A DNA stretch of 64,000 nt from Pontiella sulfatireligans (GTDB lineage Bacteria; Verrucomicrobiota; Kiritimatiellia; Kiritimatiellales; Pontiellaceae). Made by a program: the position numbers and the translations under genes. A model generated the notes under the pieces. That model was not told the DNA's origin, made no database searches, and saw only the letters and a list, made by a program, of their open reading frames with translations. Position 1 is the first letter of the stretch, and each line of letters opens with the position of its first letter. Positions 28,270 to 34,835 of this stretch are shown piece by piece. The stretch is from contig NZ_CAAHFH010000002.1 in the NCBI RefSeq assembly GCF_900890705.1, positions 1,178,001 to 1,242,000 on the forward strand, given 5' to 3'.

Positions 28270-28325
28270 AGAACCGGCGCTACATTTTCCAATCCCTGAA
28301 AAACGGCGCAGAGCACCGTTCTACG
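28270..28325. repeat. 56-bp dispersed palindromic repeat, copy B
   Basis: It starts AGAACCGGCGCTACATTTT and ends GCACCGTTCTACG, in the same orientation as copy A at 26901-26956. The last 20 bases are identical in both copies. Confidence 0.85.
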
Positions 28326-28416
28326 AATGACATCCAGGAAATGCCGGTTGATTTAGAAAAAATTGCCACCCCCTAAACCTGCTGTTAGATTATGGCCAAT
28401 CAGCCAGGAGATACAG

Positions 28417-28636
28417 ATGAGTACAGCACTGGCCTTGGACAAAATGACGACTGATGACAAACTCCGTGCGCTTGAGGAGATTTGGGACAATCTTGCCCTT
28501 ACCCCCTCGGAAGCTCCCGCTCCACAGTGGCACGGGGAAGAACTTATAAGCGCGCGAAGAACGTCTCGCCAAAGGACCAACCCACTTCAGCGACTGGTCG
28601 GAGGCTAAGGAAAGGATTCGCGGACAGATTCGATGA
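28417..28636 (+). pseudogene. frameshifted addiction-module antitoxin
   Basis: The start (MSTALALDKMTTDDKLRALEE) and APAPQWHGEEL match the putative addiction module component family (TIGR02574-like antitoxins of ParE/RelE toxins). After ISA the frame is lost. Shifted by one base from 28553, it reads REERLAKGPTHFSDWSEAK and then ERIRGQIR, ending at TGA 28634-28636, which is the expected C-terminus. So a single indel lies at about 28540-28553. CAGGAG precedes the ATG. The restored stop overlaps the following toxin ATG (ATGA), the usual coupling in such modules. Confidence 0.85.
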
Positions 28637-28710
28637 AGATTCAAATTCTCCATGAAGCCGAGCTTGATTGCCGACAAGATCCAGCCAAAACCGAAAACCG
28701 ATTGGCGTGA
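28633..28710 (+). pseudogene. toxin stub (ParE/RelE type)
   Basis: It starts at the ATG overlapping the antitoxin stop and reads MKIQILHEAELD, typical of the first strand and helix of ParE/RelE-family toxins, but the similarity ends after 12 residues and the frame closes after 25. The rest of the toxin is missing. Nothing coding was recognised in 28711-28924. Confidence 0.65.
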
Positions 28711-28930
28711 AAGAGCCAATAACCGAACATTCGCAAGGCGCTATCGCGCACGGCGTCTCCGGGAATCGGCATCATTAAATTTGAGGCCAGTCGCGCCGGC
28801 CCCATTACTCTTGTTTCCCCGCTCCTTTTCGGGCATCTTATCTGCCAGCTAAAGATTTGTTTACGGCCCAGAACGGATTTATTTCCTCCCCCTCTCCGGG
28901 TTGGGCTTTGGTTCTTTTTAGAGGATGATT

Positions 28931-30319
28931 ATGCACGAGACGCTCGACCAATATCTACGCAGCTACTTCGCTTCGACCCCGGACTACCATTCTTACGACG
29001 AAGCGTTTCTGACCGATTTTCTAAAGATGGGGCCGCTCCGCGGCTTCATCCCAACCAGCTTGGGCGGCACCTATGACGGTACGCCGACCTGCATGGCGAT
29101 GCTGGAAACGGTCTCCTATCATTGCCTGCCGCTGGGGCTTGCCCTGGGCATTACCGGGTCGCTTTTTCTGCAGCCGATGGCCAAGCTTGCCCCGAAGGAA
29201 CTCAGCGAGAGGATTCTGCCGCGCTTCCTCAACAGCGCGGAGCTCGGGGGCATGATGATTACCGAGCCCACAGGGGGCACCGATATTTTCGGGCTGCGGA
29301 GCACGCTCGAAACGGCCAATGGGCAGGCCACGCTTAATGGCGTCAAGTGCTGGGGAGGCCTTACGGGACGGGCCGAACACTGGCTGGTTGCCGCGCGAAT
29401 CAAGAAGGGCGGCAAGCTGACGCGCCGCGTGGCGATGGTCTATGTGCCGTTGGCCTCGAAAGGCGTCGCCGTAGAGGAATATTTCGATGCGCTGGGGCTG
29501 CAGCCGATTGCATACGGCCGAACGCGCTACTCCAACGTTACCATTCCGGAATCGTATGTCATAACGCCCCCGGGCGGCAGCGCCCTCCGCGATATCCTGG
29601 ACACCCTCTTCAGAAGCCGCATGGGGGTTTCGGCCATTGCGGCCGGCCAATGCCGCCGGCTGGTGGACGAGGTGACCGAACGCGCCAACTCGCGAGTCTC
29701 CTTCGGGCGAATCATTGCCGAATACGACCAGGTTCAGTTCCGGCTCTCCGGACTGCGCGGCATGGAGCAGGTTAACCAGAGCCTCTGGCACTTTGTGGGC
29801 GACTGGAAAGACAGCCACAACGATGTCTCCGGCGACCAGGTTCTGGCGAATGCCGTCAAGGTGATGTCGACGGATGCGCTCACGGCGGCAGCGGACTCCG
29901 CTGTGCAGGTTTTTGCAGGGGCGGCCTACAAGCGCAGCAGCGTGATTGGGCGTTCGTTCACCGATTCGCGCCCGTTCCAAATTTTCGAAGGAAGCAACGA
30001 TGTGCTGCTTGAAAACACCTACGAAGTGCTGGCCAGCCGCTATGGCGGCGTCGATCCCGAGACGGTGGGGATGGAGTTCGAACGGTACGGCTTGAGCGTA
30101 TCGAATGAAATTCCGGCCATGGTGCGGGAAGCCCTGGTGCGCAAAGAGGAACTGTCCCAGCGGCAAAAGGTCCTCTATGGAAAAATCGTATCCTGGATGC
30201 TGGTGCAGGCGGTGCTCGAACAGGAATCATCCCATACTGGGCGTGTCGTGGAAGACGGCACGCGGCTCGCCCACCGGCACATGGCCGCCCATGCGGCGGA
30301 AATGCCTTATATGGGGTAG
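28931..30319 (+). CDS. acyl-CoA dehydrogenase family protein
   Basis: A 462-residue flavoprotein. It has the acyl-CoA dehydrogenase middle-domain motif (MMITEPTGGTDIFGLRS, about residue 110), the C-terminal helical domain with MGVSAIAAGQCRRLVDE and FGRIIAEYDQVQFRLS, and FEGSNDVLLENTYEV carrying the Glu/Gly region found in this family. The N-terminal helical domain is short. GAGG is spaced better for the ATG at 28931 than for one at 28925. The usual partner genes (electron-transfer flavoprotein, thiolase, CoA ligase) are not nearby, so the substrate is unknown. Confidence 0.85.
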   Translation: MHETLDQYLRSYFASTPDYHSYDEAFLTDFLKMGPLRGFIPTSLGGTYDGTPTCMAMLETVSYHCLPLGLALGITGSLFLQPMAKLAPKELSERILPRFLNSAELGGMMITEPTGGTDIFGLRSTLETANGQATLNGVKCWGGLTGRAEHWLVAARIKKGGKLTRRVAMVYVPLASKGVAVEEYFDALGLQPIAYGRTRYSNVTIPESYVITPPGGSALRDILDTLFRSRMGVSAIAAGQCRRLVDEVTERANSRVSFGRIIAEYDQVQFRLSGLRGMEQVNQSLWHFVGDWKDSHNDVSGDQVLANAVKVMSTDALTAAADSAVQVFAGAAYKRSSVIGRSFTDSRPFQIFEGSNDVLLENTYEVLASRYGGVDPETVGMEFERYGLSVSNEIPAMVREALVRKEELSQRQKVLYGKIVSWMLVQAVLEQESSHTGRVVEDGTRLAHRHMAAHAAEMPYMG

Positions 30320-30398
30320 CACCTCCTGCTTCGCTTCATAGAACCGACGCTACATCCTTGCAGGAGGGCTCAGCTCCGGCGTTGCCGCGTCGCCAACA

Positions 30399-30768
30399 GC
30401 GAAAAAGGTCCTGAGCCTCTACGACCCCGACATCCACGTCCTTGTGCGCGGCAAGGCCGGTGCTGAAGTCAAATTCGGCAATGGCCTCTACCTTGCCGAA
30501 CAAGCCGACGGACTCATCGTGGACTGGGACTTTATGCAGGATCAGCCTCCCTCAGACAGCAAGCTCGTCAAATCCAGCATCGAACGGGTCACCGGCTCAT
30601 ACGGCAAGCCCGACAGCTACACAGACGACCGCGGCTTCGACAGCGCAAGCGCCCGAACCGACCTCGAAGAACTCGGCATCATCAACGCCATCTGCCCCCG
30701 TTCCGTGCCCCTGCTCAAGGAGAAGCTTGAAGACGAAGACTTCTGCTTGCTTCAAAAACAAAGGGGAT
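30399..30768 (+). pseudogene. DDE transposase remnant
   Basis: The frame reads AKKVLSLYDPDIHVLVRGKA, then GAEVKFGNGLYLAE, DGLIVDWDF, DRGFDSASARTDLEELGI and CPRSVPLLKEKLEDEDF. This is the C-terminal part of a DDE transposase of the ISNCY/IS1182-like kind, with the DRGF block intact. Both ends are missing: upstream runs straight from intergenic DNA and downstream from about 30768 is unrelated AT-rich sequence. No terminal inverted repeats were found. The interval 30770-30899 is AT-rich and non-coding. Confidence 0.75.
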
Positions 30769-30899
30769 ACTTCTATTATTTTATTAGCCATCGTACTCAC
30801 TGCCCACCTAATCCTTTATATTATACAACTATTTATACGTATATTCCAAAGCTTGTCATTATTTAACAAGCAATACTTTAAGCGCTAAAAATTGGTCGA

Positions 30900-31022
30900 T
30901 TATTTCCGCAATCCCGTCTGCTGAATAAACGCGATGCCCTTCGCACCGGCGCCCTTGAACAGCAGACCGACGGTCACGAAAACCAGCAGCGAGCCGCCCA
31001 TGCCGATCATCGCCTGTTTTAC
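30900..31022 (-). pseudogene. 3' fragment of a membrane protein gene
   Basis: On the minus strand the frame reads VKQAMIGMGGSLLVFVTVG, then LLFKGAGAKGIAFIQQTGLRK and TAA. It looks like the final transmembrane helix and tail of a membrane protein. It has no start, and its 5' side abuts an unrelated fragment on the opposite strand at about 31022. The family was not identified. Confidence 0.55.
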
Positions 31023-31340
31023 GGAGGAAATCTCCCAAGCGAACGGAAACTTTGTGATGTATCGCGCAAAAGAGGAAATCTACGACGCCGATTTTAAAAT
31101 GGAGCATCGCAATCATAAGCTGTTGCAAACTCGGTTTTCCTTCGGTGGAGCAACCTTTAATCCGGCCGGCGTGCGCATCACCGATCAATGCATTGAGTGC
31201 GGAGTCTGCAAAGAGGCCTGCTCTTTTAATGCATAGATGAAGATTCTCCCTATCACTGCATTTCAGAGCGATGCGATGGCTGCGGAAGCTGCATCCGGAT
31301 CTGCCCGGTGGAGGCCATTCAGGAGTCGCTTCCCTTTTAA
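31023..31340 (+). pseudogene. 3' half of a flavin-binding/ferredoxin protein, frameshifted
   Basis: The frame reads NFVMYRAKEEIYDADFKMEH, then RFSFGG and CIECGVCKEACSFNA, followed by a stop (TAG 31234-31236). One frame over, from 31236, it continues DEDSPYHCISERCDGCGSC and IRICPVEAIQESLPF to TAA 31338-31340. Together they form the end of a pyridoxamine 5'-phosphate oxidase-like protein with a C-terminal two-[4Fe-4S] ferredoxin domain. The N-terminal flavin domain is missing and one base is lost near 31233, so it is doubly broken. Confidence 0.8.
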
Positions 31341-31389
31341 GGGTTTTCCCGATTAACCAACCTGCATCAAAATTCCTGCGGATTTTTTC

Positions 31390-31417
31390 TTGCCATACTA
31401 GACGACCGGTCTATTAT
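31390..31417 (+). promoter_or_regulatory. tetR promoter with operator
   Basis: A likely -35 TTGCCA (31390-31395) and -10 TATTAT (31412-31417) are 16 bases apart. The spacer is filled by TAGACGACCGGTCTA (31399-31413), an inverted repeat TAGAC-N5-GTCTA typical of TetR-family operators. Repressor binding would block polymerase, so the gene is probably autoregulated. With this promoter the transcript starts only a few bases before ATG 31428. Confidence 0.8.
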
Positions 31418-31427
31418 GCGCCCCAAC

Positions 31428-32027
31428 ATGAAAGAACAAACAACCAAAGAACGCATTCTAGAGGCGGCGGAAGAGCTCATGCTGGAGAGGAGTTTTCACT
31501 CGGTCGGCCTGAAGCAGATCCTGGATGCCGTCAAGGTGCCGAAGGGCTCTTTCTACTACTATTTTGAGTCGAAGGAGCAGTTCGGCGTCGAAATGATGAA
31601 GCACTACATGGATCAGGCGAGCGTTCATAAGCGGTCATTCCTGTTGAACCGGGAAAAGGAACCCGATCCCCTCAAGCGCCTCTTCACCTATCTCGAAGGC
31701 AGCATTGCATTCATGGATAAGCATCCCGGAAAATTCCCCTGCCTGGCGATTAAACTGGCCTCTGAAGTTTCTGACATTAGCGCAGGCATGCGCGAGGAAC
31801 TGGTAAAGGGATTTCAGGACTGGATTAATATTTATCGCGAGGTCCTTAATGATGCCGTTAAAGCCGGACTACTCCCTGAAGATCTGGATATCGACACCGA
31901 GGCGGAACTTATTCAGGACCACTGGGCTGGAGCAGCACAACGAGCGGTAATTTTCCAAACATCGGAACCCGTGCGTCATACCGTTGAATACATTAAAAAC
32001 CGCATTGAAAACATGGAGGTGCGGTAG
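31428..32027 (+). CDS. TetR family transcriptional regulator
   Basis: A 199-residue repressor. The N-terminal helix-turn-helix spans about residues 8-52 (RILEAAEELMLERSFHSVG; KGSFYYYFESKEQFG) and the ligand-binding helical domain follows. The start at 31428 is preferred because a further ATG (31416) overlaps the -10 box. It is of the AcrR/NemR-like type that responds to electrophiles or drugs. Two identical operators, one in its own promoter and one before the nitroreductase gene, mark the regulon. Confidence 0.9.
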   Translation: MKEQTTKERILEAAEELMLERSFHSVGLKQILDAVKVPKGSFYYYFESKEQFGVEMMKHYMDQASVHKRSFLLNREKEPDPLKRLFTYLEGSIAFMDKHPGKFPCLAIKLASEVSDISAGMREELVKGFQDWINIYREVLNDAVKAGLLPEDLDIDTEAELIQDHWAGAAQRAVIFQTSEPVRHTVEYIKNRIENMEVR

Positions 32028-32047
32028 TGATTTTTTTTAGCCGGTCA

Positions 32048-32062
32048 TAGACGACCGGTCTA
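32048..32062 (+). promoter_or_regulatory. second TetR operator, upstream of the nitroreductase gene
   Basis: An exact copy of the 15-base operator TAGACGACCGGTCTA, 64 bases before the nitroreductase ATG and directly after the tetR stop. The identity of both copies makes control of the downstream gene by this TetR protein very likely. Confidence 0.85.
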
Positions 32063-32126
32063 TTTGCGCCTATTGTGCACGGAATTTTACAGCGATATAT
32101 TTAAAGAATAGTAAAGGAGCAAAAAC

Positions 32127-32669
32127 ATGGATGCAGTTGAAATGATTAAAGAACGCCGCAGCGTTCGAAAATTTAAAGACGAACCCGTCGACCGGGAAAC
32201 CATGACAGAGATCTTGGGACTCGCCCGCTGGGCGCCTTCATGGGGTAATTTTCAGGTTGCGCGTTATACGCTGGTGGATGACAAGGCCGTGATTGCAAAG
32301 ATGGCAACGGATGGCGTGAAGGGCTTTACCTACAACATTAAGACGCTTGAAAATGCAACCGGAGTGGCCGTGCTTAGTTTTGTAAAAGGCAAAAGCGGCA
32401 AACTCGACAAGGAAGAATATGCCACATCAAAAGCCGGCGTATGGGAAGTATTCGATGCCGGCATTGCCTGCCAGACCTTCTGCCTTGCTGCTCATGCTAA
32501 AGGTGTCGGCACCTGCATCTTCGGCGTGATTGATGATGAGACGATTTCCAGCATCGTCGGCCTGCCGGAAGAAGAAACCGTAGCGGCGCTGATTGTTTAC
32601 GGCCGACCGGACGAAGCCCCGGCACCCACCCCGCGACATGATGTGAATGAGATTATGAGATTTGTGTAG
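32127..32669 (+). CDS. nitroreductase family protein
   Basis: A 180-residue FMN-dependent reductase. It starts with the family signature IKERRSVRKFKDEPVDRETM and LARWAPSWGNFQ, and has the later DAGIACQTFCLAAHAKGVGT and GLPEEETVAALIVYGRPDE blocks. It probably reduces quinones or nitro compounds with NAD(P)H. AAAGGAG lies nine bases before the ATG. It is first in the putative TetR regulon, 64 bases after the operator. Confidence 0.92.
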   Translation: MDAVEMIKERRSVRKFKDEPVDRETMTEILGLARWAPSWGNFQVARYTLVDDKAVIAKMATDGVKGFTYNIKTLENATGVAVLSFVKGKSGKLDKEEYATSKAGVWEVFDAGIACQTFCLAAHAKGVGTCIFGVIDDETISSIVGLPEEETVAALIVYGRPDEAPAPTPRHDVNEIMRFV

Positions 32670-32686
32670 CGGCATCGCCACAGTCC

Positions 32687-32741
32687 AAAGCCGAAGGTCA
32701 CTGGATCAAACGACATTAAAACCTTCGGCCTTCAGATTTTT
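32687..32741 (+). terminator. hairpin and T-run after the nitroreductase gene
   Basis: AAAGCCGAAGGT pairs with ACCTTCGGCCTT across about 22 bases and is followed by CAGATTTTT. It may be a partial terminator that lowers expression of the next gene. Confidence 0.55.
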
Positions 32742-32778
32742 AGACCCGTTTATGAAATAAACCCAAGGAGAAAGAGAA

Positions 32779-33072
32779 ATGGAAAAACTCACTATCGTTG
32801 CAACCATCAAAGCAAAAGAAGCCCAAGTGGAACTAGTAAATTCAGAGCTGCTGAAGCTGGCAGAACAGACGCACGCCAAAGACGAAGGCTGCATTAATTA
32901 TAACCTGCACGTCGATAATGCGGCGCCGATGCTTTTTGTGGTTTATGAAAACTGGGACAGCGCAGAGCTGCTTCAGAAGCATCTTGATTCGGCGCATTTT
33001 CAGGCCTTCATGAAAGCTACAGAAGGCGCGACCGAAGAATTCACCGTCAATGAAATGACCCAGATAGGATAA
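32779..33072 (+). CDS. antibiotic biosynthesis monooxygenase (ABM) family protein
   Basis: A 97-residue ferredoxin-fold protein of the YgiN/quinol-monooxygenase type: LTIVATIKAKEAQVELVNSE at the start, then DEGCINYNLHVDN and FVVYENWDSAELLQKHLDS. Such proteins oxidise quinols or clear reactive metabolites. CAAGGAG is nine bases before the ATG. It stands between nitroreductase and quinone-reductase-like genes, all likely responding to the same electrophile stress. Confidence 0.88.
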   Translation: MEKLTIVATIKAKEAQVELVNSELLKLAEQTHAKDEGCINYNLHVDNAAPMLFVVYENWDSAELLQKHLDSAHFQAFMKATEGATEEFTVNEMTQIG

Positions 33073-33174
33073 AGGATCCGGCGCAGAGCACTGTACTGCG
33101 TAGAACGGCGGTTGTCTTGCGCGGGCTCAGACTCGCTTCGCGTCGCGCCGCTTAAATCAACTGAGGAAAATATA

Positions 33175-34119
33175 ATGAAAGCATATCTGTTAAACGAAGC
33201 CGGCGGCGTTGAAAACCTCGTCCTGAGCGAAATCGAAAAGCCCGCGATCAAAGCCGGCGAAGTGCTGGTAAAAACCAAAGCCATCAGCATCAATCCAGTG
33301 GACGTGAAAGTCCGCCCGCACGAAGAAGTGCTCAACATGATCCTGGGCACCGAGGAGCGACCCGTCATTCTTGGCTGGGATATTTCCGGTACTGTGGCGG
33401 AAGTCGGAGCGGACGTAACTGACTTTGCGATCGGCGACAACGTGTTCGGCATGGTGAATTTTCCAGGGCATGGAAAAGCCTATGCGGAATATGTGGCCTC
33501 CCCCGCCAGCCACCTCGCAAAGATGCCGGCCGACGCATCGTTCACCGACGCGGCAGCCACCACGCTGGCCGCGTTGACCGCTCTGCAGGTGCTGACAGGC
33601 CGGGTCAAATCCGGAGACCGCGTTTTGATCCATGCCGGCTCCGGCGGCGTCGGCCACTTTGCCATCCAGATGGCAAAAAACCTCGGTGCACATGTAATCA
33701 CCACCTCATCCGCAAAGAACCGTGACTTCTGCATGACGCTCGGTGCCGATGAACACATCGACTACCGCGAGCAAAAGTTTGAAGAGGTGTTGACCGATAT
33801 CGACTTTGTGCTCGACGGCATGGGCGGAGCGATTCTCGAAAATTCGCTGAAGGTGGTAAGATCCGACGGTAAGATTGTTTCCCTGCCGACCCACACCTTC
33901 CCGGAAGATCTTCAGGCCGCTGCGGACAAGCTGAACGTCGCGCTTGAGTTTGTGATGGTTCAGTCCAACGGCGACGACATGAACACGCTGAAAGGCATGC
34001 TGGAAGCCGGCTCCCTGAAACCTCATGTTTCGGTGACGTTCCCGTTTGAAAAGCTGCAGGACGCGCATCTGCAACTCGAGTCCGGTCGCACCGTCGGCAA
34101 AGCGATCGTTACATTATAA
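33175..34119 (+). CDS. zinc-independent MDR oxidoreductase (quinone reductase-like)
   Basis: A 314-residue medium-chain dehydrogenase/reductase of the quinone oxidoreductase class. It has the GroES-like N domain (MKAYLLNEAGGVENLVLSEI; ILGWDISGTVAEVGADV) and the NADPH-binding Rossmann fold (VLIHAGSGGVGHFAIQMAKN, about residue 145). The catalytic zinc Cys/His set is absent. The start at 33175 has TGAGGAAA upstream; the frame is open 21 codons further but through a repeat remnant. It is last of the TetR-linked group. Confidence 0.9.
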   Translation: MKAYLLNEAGGVENLVLSEIEKPAIKAGEVLVKTKAISINPVDVKVRPHEEVLNMILGTEERPVILGWDISGTVAEVGADVTDFAIGDNVFGMVNFPGHGKAYAEYVASPASHLAKMPADASFTDAAATTLAALTALQVLTGRVKSGDRVLIHAGSGGVGHFAIQMAKNLGAHVITTSSAKNRDFCMTLGADEHIDYREQKFEEVLTDIDFVLDGMGGAILENSLKVVRSDGKIVSLPTHTFPEDLQAAADKLNVALEFVMVQSNGDDMNTLKGMLEAGSLKPHVSVTFPFEKLQDAHLQLESGRTVGKAIVTL

Positions 34120-34164
34120 GCTTCAGGAATTCACCGACTGCCAGAGCGAAATGAATCCGCAGGC

Positions 34165-34788
34165 CTAATCAAACACGGCCGGCAGCTCTGGGTTTTTGAA
34201 ATGCTCATACATCAGCGCGATCTGCTTTGACAGGGTGCGGTGCAGGGACAGCGGCGGGAGGTCGTCGACCGGAAAGAAGCGCGCATCGGAAATATCGTGA
34301 TCCAGCTCGCCCGCCTTGCCGATGATCTCGCAGAGAAACATGAGCTTGTAGGTGTGAACGGGGCGCTTGTCGTCGTGGAAGTGCAGGTCGCGGTCGAGCA
34401 CGGCGGCGAGCTTGGTGCAGCGAACATCGTAGCCGGTTTCTTCGCGCAATTCGCGGATAACCGCCACCGACGGCGGATCGTTCACGTCAGCCCATCCGCC
34501 CGGCAGGCTCCAGCAGCCATCGTCGACCTCGCGGGAGAGCAGCACCTTCCCGTCTTGAAAAACCGCGCCGCGCACATCGACGCGCGGCGTGGCATAGCCG
34601 GTTTCCTTTTCAAAAAGTTCCAGCCATTGGAAAACCGGGACGTCCGATGCTTCGGCCATCATTTCGGCCGCCAGCACGCGCAACTCTTCATAGCGCCCGC
34701 GGTCGTAAGGATCGGTGGCATATTCCAACCCAATCTGCGCGACCGCCTTGATCTTCCGCGCCCACTCGATGTGTTTTGAATTATTCAT
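34165..34788 (-). CDS. Nudix hydrolase
   Basis: A 207-residue hydrolase. It has an N-terminal helical domain of about 65 residues (NUDIX_N-like) and a Nudix domain with the box GGWADVNDPPSVAVIRELRE-ETGYD: G-x5-E-x7-REUxEExGU. The arrangement resembles family members acting on ADP-ribose or other nucleotide-sugar diphosphates; the substrate is not certain. The start at 34788 (MNNSKHIEW) is preferred because the next upstream ATG lies beyond the hairpin at 34794-34820. Confidence 0.87.
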   Translation of the reverse strand: MNNSKHIEWARKIKAVAQIGLEYATDPYDRGRYEELRVLAAEMMAEASDVPVFQWLELFEKETGYATPRVDVRGAVFQDGKVLLSREVDDGCWSLPGGWADVNDPPSVAVIRELREETGYDVRCTKLAAVLDRDLHFHDDKRPVHTYKLMFLCEIIGKAGELDHDISDARFFPVDDLPPLSLHRTLSKQIALMYEHFKNPELPAVFD

Positions 34789-34793
34789 TGGCA

Positions 34794-34820
34794 AACCATG
34801 CGCCGAAACGGCGCATGGTT
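34794..34820 (-). terminator. perfect hairpin between the beta-helix gene and the Nudix gene
   Basis: AACCATGCGCCG and its exact complement around AAA, six bases upstream of the Nudix start and 16 bases past the beta-helix stop. It lacks a T-run, so it may be a weak terminator or an mRNA-stabilising structure. Confidence 0.55.
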
Positions 34821-34835
34821 CAATCGCCAATCCAC

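Noticed and set aside
30859..31188. Minus-strand open frame of 109 codons over the flavin/ferredoxin remnant
   Set aside because: It is out of frame with the recognisable membrane-protein tail and shows no homology; the supported fragments are in other frames.
31399..31413. NrdR box or other regulator site
   Set aside because: The exact repeat of the site by two genes of a TetR-linked group, and its inverted-repeat form, fit a TetR operator; nrdR boxes have a different sequence.
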